Assembly (NCBI GenBank): GCA_964523295.1
Contig: CAZGAH010000102.1
Span: 1 to 14,536 of the forward strand
Origin: CAZGAH01 sp964523295
GTDB taxonomy: Bacteria > Desulfobacterota > Desulfovibrionia > Desulfovibrionales > Desulfovibrionaceae
Direction of reading: 5' to 3'
Length of the DNA stretch: 14,536 nucleotides
Shown here one piece after another: positions 7,126 through 13,034 of this stretch. The translations under genes were made by a program, and so were the position numbers. Numbering within the stretch: position 1 is the stretch's first letter; every line of letters starts with the position of its first letter. A model generated the notes under the pieces. That model did not search any database. It was not told where the DNA came from and saw only the letters and a program-made list of their open reading frames with translations.

Positions 7126-7524
7126 TCAGGGATGGCGGGGCCGGTCCGTCCGGTCGGGGCGCCCCTCGGGGCCGTACGGGGTGTTCTGCTGCGGCACCTT
7201 GACTTCCGGGGCGATGATGATGGTGTTCACGTTCCCCTGGTTGCCTGCCTGGCCCTCGGGTTGCGGCGGCGGCGTCACCTGCATGATGCTGTCGCCGGTG
7301 TCGGGGTCGTTCTCGATGACGATGCCTTCATGCATGTTGCCGATATAGATGTCGTTGCTGCGCCCGGCCGGCTGCCCCGCGGCTATCGCGGATACGGGCG
7401 CGGATACGGGCACGGATACGGACACGACGAACGGCAACAGCAGGGAAAGAACGAGGCCGGCACGGATCAGGGGGCACAACAGGGGCCGAAGCGACGATTG
7501 GTGCCAAAAAATGGGGGTATTCAT
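7126..7524 (-). CDS. Small secreted or periplasmic hypothetical protein
   Basis: I do not recognise this 132-residue protein. It begins with a long signal-peptide-like region: basic and polar to residue 21, then a hydrophobic core (AGLVLSLLLPFVVSV, 22-36), then Val/Ser/Pro/Ala repeats and an Ala-rich possible cleavage site (AIAAG). The mature part is polar and rich in Pro, Gln, Asn and Gly (PPPQPEGQAGNQGN), ending in a charged Arg/Asp/Pro tail, so it looks unstructured or surface-associated. Start 7524 has AGAGGA about 8 nt upstream. An in-frame start 24 codons further upstream would spoil the signal peptide and is rejected. It lies 29-35 nt ahead of the radical SAM gene and is the first gene of the long operon. 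A 12-bp tandem repeat in its signal region may vary in copy number. Confidence 0.7.
   Translation of the reverse strand: MNTPIFWHQSSLRPLLCPLIRAGLVLSLLLPFVVSVSVPVSAPVSAIAAGQPAGRSNDIYIGNMHEGIVIENDPDTGDSIMQVTPPPQPEGQAGNQGNVNTIIIAPEVKVPQQNTPYGPEGRPDRTDRPRHP
7389..7424. repeat. 12-bp tandem repeat, three copies, in signal-peptide coding region
   Basis: Three adjacent copies of a CGGATACGGGCG-like unit (the third with two changes). On the minus strand they encode the Val-Ser-(Ala/Val)-Pro repeats at the end of the signal sequence of the small secreted protein. Being a multiple of three, copy change would alter length without breaking the frame. Confidence 0.85.
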
Positions 7525-7536
7525 AAGGCAATCCTC

Positions 7537-7565
7537 TTGCGTTAGCCGCGCGAAACGACTATTAC
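7537..7565 (+). promoter_or_regulatory. Possible purM sigma-70 promoter
   Basis: TTGCGT at 7537-7542 and TATTAC at 7560-7565 are separated by 17 nt, 36 bases before the purM start codon. Matches to consensus are moderate (3/6 and 4/6). The divergent operon must also be driven from this 77-bp intergenic space, so the two promoters probably overlap. Confidence 0.3.
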
Positions 7566-7601
7566 GCGGGAATCCATTCTGTTGCACAAGGAGCAAAGAT
7601 C

Positions 7602-8678
7602 ATGCCGGAACGCGGAAAGGCCTATGCCGAGGCCGGCGTCAATTTGGCAGCTGCCAATAGCCTTGTAACTCGTTTCAAATCGCTTGTCAGCTCCACGCAC
7701 ACAAAAGGTGTCATTTCCGATATCGGCGGTTTCGGCGGGCTGTTCAAGCCCGAGCTAGAGGGCATGGAGGAGCCGGTCCTGGTGGCCTCGACCGACGGCG
7801 TGGGCACGAAGATCAAGCTGGCCGTGCAGTTCGACCGGCATCAGGGCATCGGTATCGACCTGGTGGCCATGAGCGTGAACGATGTCCTGGTTCAAGGCGC
7901 CAAACCGCTGTTTTTTCTTGATTACTTTTCCACGGGACAGCTCATTCCCGCCCAGGCCGAGGCAATCGTGGCCAGCGTCGCGGCTGGCTGCAAACAGGCC
8001 GGATGCGCCCTGCTGGGCGGTGAGACCGCTGAAATGCCGGGTATGTACGCCCCCGGCGAGTACGACCTGGCCGGCTTTTGCGTCGGCATCGTCGACAACG
8101 CCAAAATCGTGGACGGCTCGGGCATTGGCGTGGGCGACGTGCTTGTCGGCCTGGCCTCCAGCGGCGTGCATTCCAACGGCTATTCCCTGGTGCGCAAGCT
8201 CGTCGACCAGGCAGGCCTGCAACCTGACGCGGTCTTTCCCACGCTGGCCGACGCGCCGAAAGCCAAACGCCGGCTGGTCTGGGAAGAACTGCTGCAGCCC
8301 ACGTCCATCTACGTCAAGCCCGTGCTGAACCTGCTGCGCGACTACGAGATCAAAGGCATGGTACACGTGACCGGGGGCGGCTTCTATGACAATATTCCGC
8401 GCATCCTGCCCAAAGGCGTCGAGGTCGTCATTGATTTCAGCGCCTGGCAAACACCGGAGATATTCCGCTGGATCAAGCAGGAGGCCAACATTACCTGGCC
8501 GGAAATGCTCCAGATTTTCAACTGTGGCATCGGCTATATTCTTATCGTCGACGAAGCCGCGTGCAGCGAAGTGATCAACCGCCTCAAACTGGCCTTCAAA
8601 CTGCCGGCCTGGCGCATCGGAGAAGTCGTCCGCAAGCCCCGCGGCAGTCAGGAACGGGTCAAAATCCAATTCAACTGA
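7602..8678 (+). CDS. purM: Phosphoribosylformylglycinamidine cyclo-ligase (AIR synthetase)
   Basis: PurM closes the imidazole ring in purine biosynthesis: FGAM + ATP gives AIR. The 358-residue length is normal. Family signatures are the Gly-rich start of the ATP region (DIGGFGGLF, 40-48), STDGVGTK (63-70), DLVAMSVNDVLVQGAKPLFFLDYF (86-109) and LLGGETAEMPGMY (137-149). The later HVTGGGFYDNIPRILP segment lies in the second domain. ATG 7602 has AAGGAG 8 nt upstream. It is transcribed away from the tetrapyrrole operon across a 77-bp divergent region and ends at a strong intrinsic terminator, so it is probably monocistronic. Codon use matches the core genome. Confidence 0.98.
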   Translation: MPERGKAYAEAGVNLAAANSLVTRFKSLVSSTHTKGVISDIGGFGGLFKPELEGMEEPVLVASTDGVGTKIKLAVQFDRHQGIGIDLVAMSVNDVLVQGAKPLFFLDYFSTGQLIPAQAEAIVASVAAGCKQAGCALLGGETAEMPGMYAPGEYDLAGFCVGIVDNAKIVDGSGIGVGDVLVGLASSGVHSNGYSLVRKLVDQAGLQPDAVFPTLADAPKAKRRLVWEELLQPTSIYVKPVLNLLRDYEIKGMVHVTGGGFYDNIPRILPKGVEVVIDFSAWQTPEIFRWIKQEANITWPEMLQIFNCGIGYILIVDEAACSEVINRLKLAFKLPAWRIGEVVRKPRGSQERVKIQFN

Positions 8679-8703
8679 TCTGGCCGGGGGGCCACTACAC
8701 CGC

Positions 8704-8749
8704 GAGGGGAATCCCGGAAAACGCCGGAATTCCCCTCACGGTGCTTTTT
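8704..8749 (+). terminator. Intrinsic terminator after purM
   Basis: The left arm GAGGGGAATCCCGG (8704-8717) pairs with CCGGAATTCCCCTC (8724-8737) with a single C/A mismatch and a 6-nt loop. GGTGCTTTTTG follows. It lies 25 bases past the purM stop codon and marks the left edge of the accessory region. Confidence 0.9.
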
Positions 8750-9175
8750 GCGGAGACGTCGTGCGAAGCGAGGGGCAGTATAATAATGCGACGTGAACTC
8801 GAGCGTCAGAACTGAACGTGGGGCAACGCCCTGCGACTTTGCACCACAACCTGAACTCAAGAATCGTTTCAATGCAATTCAATCGCTACTGCTTTGTCCA
8901 GGTGCCGGTGCAGACAACGTTTTCCGTAGGTGTGACCTGCCAAATGATTTCAATCGTCCCCGGGCCGGTGAATGTACACTCCAGGTACCCGTCGGAATCA
9001 GCCAGTTTGACAGACGTTCCATCATTGAGATGCCCCTGCTCCCGCGGCTGCACAACGCGGCTAAATGTTGAAGCGTACGGCATCAAGCAGATAATCGGGG
9101 TGTCGGTCATCAAGCCCGGCGTCGAGCACAATGTCTGAACTCTCTTGCCCGTGGTTATATCTCCCTGGTCCGTTT
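8750..9175. other. Gene-poor stretch with a possible coding remnant
   Basis: There is no well-supported gene. The best coding-like signal is a minus-strand frame ending at 8886 (listed separately). A second minus-strand frame ends at 9061, and its last codons (GLDDRHPDYLLDAVRFNI) also look protein-like, which would fit decayed coding DNA. TATAAT at 8779-8784 has no suitable -35 box. No tRNA or attachment-site repeat was seen. Confidence 0.35.
8886..9110 (-). CDS. Possible small protein or gene remnant, uncertain
   Basis: This open frame gives about 74 residues from an ATG at 9110, or 81 from a TTG at 9131. The C-terminal half alternates hydrophobic and polar residues (DGYLECTFTGPGTIEIIWQV) as in a beta-rich domain. 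Neither start has a convincing ribosome-binding site and the N-terminal part looks random. It lies just downstream of the antitoxin gene on the same strand. It may be the 3' remnant of a longer gene whose front has been lost or frameshifted, or chance. I do not recognise the family. Confidence 0.3.
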   Translation of the reverse strand: MTDTPIICLMPYASTFSRVVQPREQGHLNDGTSVKLADSDGYLECTFTGPGTIEIIWQVTPTENVVCTGTWTKQ

Positions 9176-9508
9176 TTACAAAAAGACCTTGTAGGAGAAG
9201 TCCAGGGCCTTGCCCAATCGCCTGGCCATTTCAAGGCTGATGGTACGCTTGCCACGTTCCATTTCGGAAATGTTCGTGTGCAGGCAGCCCACCCTCTCGG
9301 CAAGCTGGCGTTGGGTCAGCCCCTGCATGGTACGGGCGCCGGCCAGAGCGTCACCGGGACCAAGGTCGGGGAACATTTCCTCGATGCTGTAGGTGGGTTC
9401 CACGACCTCCTGAAGCGCCCGCTCCACCTGTGGGAGCAAGTCTTGCGGCACTGTCACCTGCACAGACACCGTGCCGTCAGTATGGGGCGTTTTCGTGAGT
9501 TCCAACAT
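9176..9508 (-). CDS. XRE/HigA-like antitoxin with helix-turn-helix
   Basis: This is a 110-residue DNA-binding protein, the likely antitoxin and autorepressor of the upstream toxin. The C-terminal half is a classic Cro/C1-type helix-turn-helix (LAGARTMQGLTQRQLAERVG at about 55-74, then NISEMERGKRTISLEMARRLGKAL). The N-terminal half (residues 1-45) is a charged region that would hold the toxin-binding segment in this arrangement. The ATG lies inside the toxin gene with a 32-nt overlap, so synthesis is coupled to toxin translation. The toxin-first order matches higBA-type modules. The likely target is the palindrome at 9704-9730. The domain call is secure; the antitoxin role follows from pairing with the toxin-like gene. 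Confidence 0.85.
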   Translation of the reverse strand: MLELTKTPHTDGTVSVQVTVPQDLLPQVERALQEVVEPTYSIEEMFPDLGPGDALAGARTMQGLTQRQLAERVGCLHTNISEMERGKRTISLEMARRLGKALDFSYKVFL

Positions 9509-9713
9509 AGGTCATCACCACTTCTTTTGCTTTTTTAAAAACTTCCCAGACGGCAACGTATGTCGGCTTGCCTTTCTTCAGGTGGCAGTGGCGCATGTCG
9601 CGCTCACCCTTGAGTTTGAGCTTGCTATAGTTGGGCATGGTCGGCTGTGAGGGACCGTCAAAACCGATAGNNNNNNNNNNGTTTAGATGCTCTTGTTCAG
9701 TTTCCTGAAACAA
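9477..9713 (-). CDS. RelE/HigB-like toxin, interrupted by assembly gap
   Basis: The sequence after the gap (IGFDGPSQPTMPNYSKLKLKGERDMRHCHLKKGKPTYVAVWEV ... TYVGTHENAPY) looks like the C-terminal part of a small RelE/ParE-superfamily cytotoxic translational repressor. Basic residues and the RHCHLKKG stretch would sit near the RNA-cutting surface. This is a family-level impression, not a motif proof. The N-terminus is uncertain. The frame can be followed through the ten-N gap to a TTG at 9713, but that TTG lies within the palindrome and the piece before the gap has only 11 codons. Bases are probably missing, so the true start may differ. The stop overlaps the antitoxin start by 32 nt. The toxin role is inferred from partner, size and order. 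Confidence 0.7.
   Translation of the reverse strand: MFQETEQEHLNXXXXIGFDGPSQPTMPNYSKLKLKGERDMRHCHLKKGKPTYVAVWEVFKKAKEVVMTYVGTHENAPY
9671..9680. other. Assembly gap (10 N)
   Basis: The gap falls in the 5' part of the toxin gene. Ten N happen to keep the frame, but the short N-terminal segment suggests that the real gap may be longer. Confidence 0.95.
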
Positions 9714-9730
9714 TGGGACATTGTTTCAGG
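9704..9730. promoter_or_regulatory. Palindromic operator candidate of the toxin-antitoxin module
   Basis: A perfect inverted repeat of 11 bp per arm (CCTGAAACAAT at 9704-9714, ATTGTTTCAGG at 9720-9730) with a 5-nt spacer sits at the toxin 5' end. A copy of its TTGTTTCA half recurs at 9739-9746, and GTTTC-N5-GAAAC forms a smaller palindrome at 9741-9755. Clustered palindromes at this place are what an autoregulating XRE antitoxin would bind. A transcript hairpin is the alternative. Confidence 0.6.
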
Positions 9731-9911
9731 GCAGAGCCTTGTTTCAAAGCGAAACTACGCAAATAAATGAAATTTTAGGAAGATTGATGGAGTTGAAAAT
9801 GTCTATATGTGCCATATGCCTTAAGACATTAAAGCGAATATTTAGTTTTGCCTGGTTTATAAAATTGAATTATGCCATGAAAATCGATCACCATGGCGAT
9901 AATACATGGCG
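9731..9911. other. AT-rich intergenic stretch between toxin module and two-gene operon
   Basis: This is the most AT-rich part of the window. It should hold the toxin-antitoxin promoter (minus strand) and the 3' end of the two-gene operon's transcript. No strong intrinsic terminator was found for that operon; only a short imperfect hairpin near 9886-9905 is present. A plus-strand open frame crossing into the neighbouring gene has no ribosome site and is not considered coding. Confidence 0.4.
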
Positions 9912-11027
9912 CTATTCCTCGTTTTGCAATTCAATATCTTCAAGAAAAACGTTCCCACGATTATCACGAGTGCCTTTAACCACGACATCGTAGTCAAACA
10001 TCGGCCTCACAATATCTGCCATCATTCCTAACGGAACCAGCACCTTGTGACTAGCATGCTGTTCATCTACAAGTTCAATTCTACCGTGCCGTTTCTTTGT
10101 TGCGTCAGCAAAACGGAGCGTCCCCCGGATTTCGACTCTCTCCTTATCCTCGTCCTTTCCCTTACCGCCGGATGGAGAATCCCAGTCGCTTTTCTTGCGT
10201 TCAATGATAACCTTCTTCTCCTCGCCGTTCCTCTTGAGCGTCAATCCTACATGAGTCACCCGCTTGCCATCCGGGGCTAGTTGTTTCGCCAGACTAACGA
10301 AATTCTCGAAATATGCATCATCTGGGATTCTTTCCTTCAGGGCATTGTTATTATTATTGACAAGGTCCAGGCATTCAACAATTTCACCGACTACATCAAC
10401 GCCCAAATCAAGACCAGGAAAACACAGTTGATCGCTTGCCAAACGCAACGTCACGGCAAAACTGGCAGCTCGTGGGAGCGAAATATAGACATCAAAAAAA
10501 TGTGCAACTTCTTTTGTCGGGCGTCCTGCTTCTCGAAAAGGCATATTCAATTTTCTTTCGAGTGTCCTGTACGATAGGGTTTCAACCTTCTCAATGCGTT
10601 CGCGAAAATCCCTGCTCTGGGCGAATCCTGGTCCAACTGCAGGCCCCCATATGGAAAGCTGAAATTCATTTGGAGATAACGTTATGCCGCGTAATCGAAG
10701 GTGCCTCTCGAAATGAACTCGTTCAAGCAAATCCCGAAGCTCCTCTACAATTTCAACAGGCGGAAAGCCGGACAAGCCATACGCAATCATTCTTTCTGCT
10801 TCGCGCAACTCATCGCAGTCAATCGCCAACGATGCAGCGCTTCGAAAAAGGATCGACCGGGTCGGTTCAACCGTCTGGCGATCACGAAGATTGAGGGCTG
10901 CCTGGCTCTCATGATCGAAAGCTTTTTTGAAATACTTCTTCGCTTCGTCCAGCCTCCCCAGTCGCCTGGCGTGGTCGGCCTTGTCAGCAAGTTCCATAGC
11001 GTAATGGTGATTGTCCATGATCGTCAC
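9912..11027 (-). CDS. Unrecognised TPR-like protein with beta-rich C-terminal domain
   Basis: The family of this 371-residue protein is unknown to me. Residues 8-45 (ADKADHARRLGRLDEAKKYFKKAF) and about 58-105 (FRSAASLAIDCDELREAERMIAYGLSG) look like TPR-type helical hairpins. A middle domain (about 125-275) has conserved-looking stretches such as SYRTLERKL and FFDVYISLP. A charged Gly/Lys/Asp/Glu linker (about 285-297) leads to a beta-rich C-terminal domain (about 298-368: EIRGTLRFADA, GRIELVDE, HKVLVPLGMM, DVVVKGT, FLEDIEL), possibly OB- or barrel-like. No signal peptide or membrane segment is seen, so it is probably cytoplasmic. A run of five Asn (LVNNNNNAL) comes from AAT/AAC repeats. Its ATG overlaps the upstream gene's stop as ATGA. 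Base composition is clearly lower in GC than in core genes, a sign of horizontal origin. Confidence 0.85.
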   Translation of the reverse strand: MTIMDNHHYAMELADKADHARRLGRLDEAKKYFKKAFDHESQAALNLRDRQTVEPTRSILFRSAASLAIDCDELREAERMIAYGLSGFPPVEIVEELRDLLERVHFERHLRLRGITLSPNEFQLSIWGPAVGPGFAQSRDFRERIEKVETLSYRTLERKLNMPFREAGRPTKEVAHFFDVYISLPRAASFAVTLRLASDQLCFPGLDLGVDVVGEIVECLDLVNNNNNALKERIPDDAYFENFVSLAKQLAPDGKRVTHVGLTLKRNGEEKKVIIERKKSDWDSPSGGKGKDEDKERVEIRGTLRFADATKKRHGRIELVDEQHASHKVLVPLGMMADIVRPMFDYDVVVKGTRDNRGNVFLEDIELQNEE

Positions 11028-11557
11028 TTCACAACCACCTTTGCCTTCGGGGCGCTGAATTCAATCACGGCAATATAGGCTGGCAGCGTACCAGCTGATC
11101 GTTGTGTCTGCTCTATCTTTGTTTTTACGCGTGAATCAACCGCACCATCAGTCCCGTTCCGGATGCCCGAAACCTCTAGTCGAGCCTTGTGTTGAAAATA
11201 GGGCGCTGGCGAATCCTTCATGCCAAGCCAGTAATCGAAACCAGTGCCTTTGCGCGACCTTTCGATCACGGTTAAATCGGTATTGACGTCTATCAGTAAT
11301 ATTGAGATGCCGTAAGCCCCGTATTCGGTGGCTACTTCGGAGTCATTATGCCCCCTCAGCATCTGGTCCGTTACTGGGCCATGCTCAAGGGCATACTGCC
11401 CTTCGAAAGCGCCTTTTACGGTAAGAAGAGCACTGCTTTTGTGCCCCTGACTGTCGAGACACACAGCTATAGCCTCTGTCATGAAGCGCCCGATGCTCTC
11501 GGTAATTCCGGGCCTATAATCCCGCGACAAGCTCTTGATATCCAATGGCGCTGGCAT
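11024..11557 (-). CDS. Unrecognised alpha/beta protein, first gene of two-gene accessory operon
   Basis: This is a 177-residue protein of no family I can name. A front helix (ITESIGRFMTEAIAVCL) is followed by an alternating alpha/beta core (EYGAYGISILLIDV, TVIERSRKGTGFDYWLG, HKARLEVSGI) and a C-terminal strand (PAYIAVIEFSAPKAKVVV). The Asp of GFDYWL and the Glu of RLEVSG, on successive strands 20 residues apart, recall a PD-(D/E)XK nuclease core. The usual Lys is absent from the expected place, so this is only a hypothesis. An ATG at 11572 is in frame, but the promoter would start RNA at about that base. The ATG at 11557, with GGTGA 5 nt upstream, is therefore preferred. Its stop overlaps the TPR-like gene by 4 nt, so the products are probably made together. 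Confidence 0.8.
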   Translation of the reverse strand: MPAPLDIKSLSRDYRPGITESIGRFMTEAIAVCLDSQGHKSSALLTVKGAFEGQYALEHGPVTDQMLRGHNDSEVATEYGAYGISILLIDVNTDLTVIERSRKGTGFDYWLGMKDSPAPYFQHKARLEVSGIRNGTDGAVDSRVKTKIEQTQRSAGTLPAYIAVIEFSAPKAKVVVK

Positions 11558-11577
11558 TATGTCACCACGCATCGATT

Positions 11578-11607
11578 TTTATAATGCTAATTGCACGTTT
11601 TTGTCAA
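11578..11607 (-). promoter_or_regulatory. Near-consensus sigma-70 promoter of the two-gene operon
   Basis: On the minus strand a perfect TTGACA (11607-11602) and TATAAA (11583-11578) are separated by 18 nt; alternatively TTATAA with a 17-nt spacer. The expected transcription start is near 11571, which leaves a leader of about 14 nt for the ATG at 11557. Confidence 0.75.
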
Positions 11608-11839
11608 ACTGCTCAATTCATCTGCGTCTTGCCGAATTCTCCGGCTTCGGTATTGCTGCAAACACCGTATGGCAATCGATGGGGACATTTCAAGCGTTCG
11701 GGCAGAAAAATTTTTGCTATTATTCTCTACTTGGAGATCACTATCGAAGAATATCTGCCTGTTACCAAAGGCAAGAGCCTCCAGACCAGGAACACGAACC
11801 TGTCAGAGCGAAGATTCAGAAACCGGAACGGGATGCCGG
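11608..11839. other. Intergenic stretch between accessory operon and substrate-binding protein gene
   Basis: There is no supported gene. The plus-strand open frames here are continuations of antisense frames of the neighbouring gene and lack ribosome sites. No clear intrinsic terminator for the substrate-binding protein gene was found; only short hairpins such as GGCAAGAGCC near 11770 are present. Composition shifts from high GC on the right to AT-rich on the left, so the right boundary of the accessory insert lies in or near this stretch. Confidence 0.4.
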
Positions 11840-13003
11840 CTACTGCGCTTCCGGCTTCTCGATGCGTTCGTAGATCTCGTCCGAGGCCATCATGATGTCC
11901 ACTGGCGGATCATAGCCGATGATTTCGGCTACTTTGAGATTGATGGCGATTTTGGGCGGGTCCTGCCATTTTTGGTCCAGGGCTCGAGGCTTGGCGCCGT
12001 TGAAAATCCTGGCAATGGTCTCGGCGTGGAACTGGCCGACAAATTTGAAGCCGGCCTGGGCGATGCTCATGAGCGCGCCATGCCGGACTTCGTTCGAGCC
12101 CAGCATGGAAAAGGTCGGAACCTTGTGCTTGTACAGCGGGGCGAGCAGGGAGGGCAAGGTCTTGTTGCTGACGCCGCGGTGTACGGTAATGTAGACGGCG
12201 TCCACCTTCGGGGCGATTTGCTCGTAGCACTTGATTACGCCCTTTTCCGCCTCCTGGATGGAAATGTTGCTGAAAGGCGCGTTGCAGGCGACGACCTGGA
12301 AACCCCGCTCCTTGGCGACGCGCTCGACGGCGTCCATGGCGGCGAAGGTGCGGCCCTCGGGGCTGTCTTCATAGACCACGCCCAGGCGCTTGAAGCCGAC
12401 GATGTCGTGGAACAGCCGGATCTGACGCTCGTAGCGCTCCGGCTCGACCTTGGCATGAAGGTTGTCCTGACCGGAATCATCGGCGCTTTTCACGATGCCG
12501 GATTTGATCGGATCGCTGCACGAGGCCACGATGGTGGGAACGGTATTCTCCGGGGTGGCCAGGTCCTGACCCGCCCAGGTGCCCAGGGCGAGCATGAGGT
12601 CGATGTCCTTTTTCTCCGCCAGACGCTTGAGCAGCTCCTCCCGGACCTTGGGGCGCAGCTCCTTGTCGAAGTCGCCCGGGGCGTAGTAACCGTCGGCAAC
12701 GAATTCGATATAGTCGCTCTTGGCGTTCTTGCTCAGCCAGTCCCAGAATTCCTTGTGGCTGGCAAACTGCGTATTGGGCGGCATGTCCACCTTCACCCAG
12801 CCGAGCTTGACCAGACCTTCGACAATGACCCGCAGAATCATCTGATAGTCGGCGTACTGCCCGCCCTCGTAATATCCCATCCGCCACTTTTTGCCGTCTT
12901 TCGTGACCGGCTGCGTAGAGTATGACTGCGCTCCTTCGGCGGAAAACGAGCAGACGCCGATCAGGAGAACAATCCCCAGGAGGAGGGAGACCAGACGTTT
13001 CAT
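11840..13003 (-). CDS. Periplasmic substrate-binding protein, ABC_sub_bind type
   Basis: This 387-residue secreted protein has a Sec signal peptide (MKRL, hydrophobic core LLLGIVLLIGVC, likely cleavage after SAEGA). The Cys in the core does not form a proper lipobox. The mature part has the two-lobed pattern of the ABC transporter substrate-binding family often called ABC_sub_bind: DLMLALGTWAGQDLA, TVPTIVASCSDPIKSGIV, FKRLGVVYEDSPEGRTF, and VDAVYITVHRGVSNKTLPSLL. The ligand is unknown. No permease or ATPase gene is nearby, so it may feed a distant transporter or serve as a sensor. The ATG at 13003 has an AGGA site 7 nt upstream; a TTG two codons earlier is less likely. The neighbouring methyltransferase and SpoIIE-type phosphatase genes are co-oriented upstream. 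Confidence 0.88.
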   Translation of the reverse strand: MKRLVSLLLGIVLLIGVCSFSAEGAQSYSTQPVTKDGKKWRMGYYEGGQYADYQMILRVIVEGLVKLGWVKVDMPPNTQFASHKEFWDWLSKNAKSDYIEFVADGYYAPGDFDKELRPKVREELLKRLAEKKDIDLMLALGTWAGQDLATPENTVPTIVASCSDPIKSGIVKSADDSGQDNLHAKVEPERYERQIRLFHDIVGFKRLGVVYEDSPEGRTFAAMDAVERVAKERGFQVVACNAPFSNISIQEAEKGVIKCYEQIAPKVDAVYITVHRGVSNKTLPSLLAPLYKHKVPTFSMLGSNEVRHGALMSIAQAGFKFVGQFHAETIARIFNGAKPRALDQKWQDPPKIAINLKVAEIIGYDPPVDIMMASDEIYERIEKPEAQ

Positions 13004-13034
13004 AGACAATCCTTCCCTGACGGTTGCGCGGTTG

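Noticed and set aside
7755..8669. A 304-codon minus-strand frame opposite purM
   Set aside because: purM is unambiguous, and the antisense frame ends and starts inside it without signals.
9721..9993. A plus-strand 90-codon frame in the AT-rich stretch, with a hydrophobic middle
   Set aside because: It has no Shine-Dalgarno, begins inside the palindrome and runs into the 3' end of the TPR-like gene. Chance is more likely than a membrane peptide.
8750..11839. CRISPR array, tRNA gene or insertion sequence in the accessory region
   Set aside because: No regularly spaced repeats, cloverleaf-like sequence, terminal inverted repeats or transposase-like frames were seen.
11545..11895. A plus-strand 116-codon frame across the intergenic region
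   Set aside because: It starts inside the accessory gene, overlaps its promoter and ends inside the binding-protein gene. There are no start signals or motifs.
11591..12925. A 444-codon plus-strand frame opposite the substrate-binding protein gene
   Set aside because: Most of it is complementary to a gene with signal peptide and family motifs. The extra front part in the intergenic region has no ribosome site.
12900..13003. Lipoprotein signal (Cys in the hydrophobic core) in the binding protein
   Set aside because: The residues before the Cys (Ile-Gly-Val) do not fit a lipobox; an ordinary Sec cleavage after SAEGA fits better.
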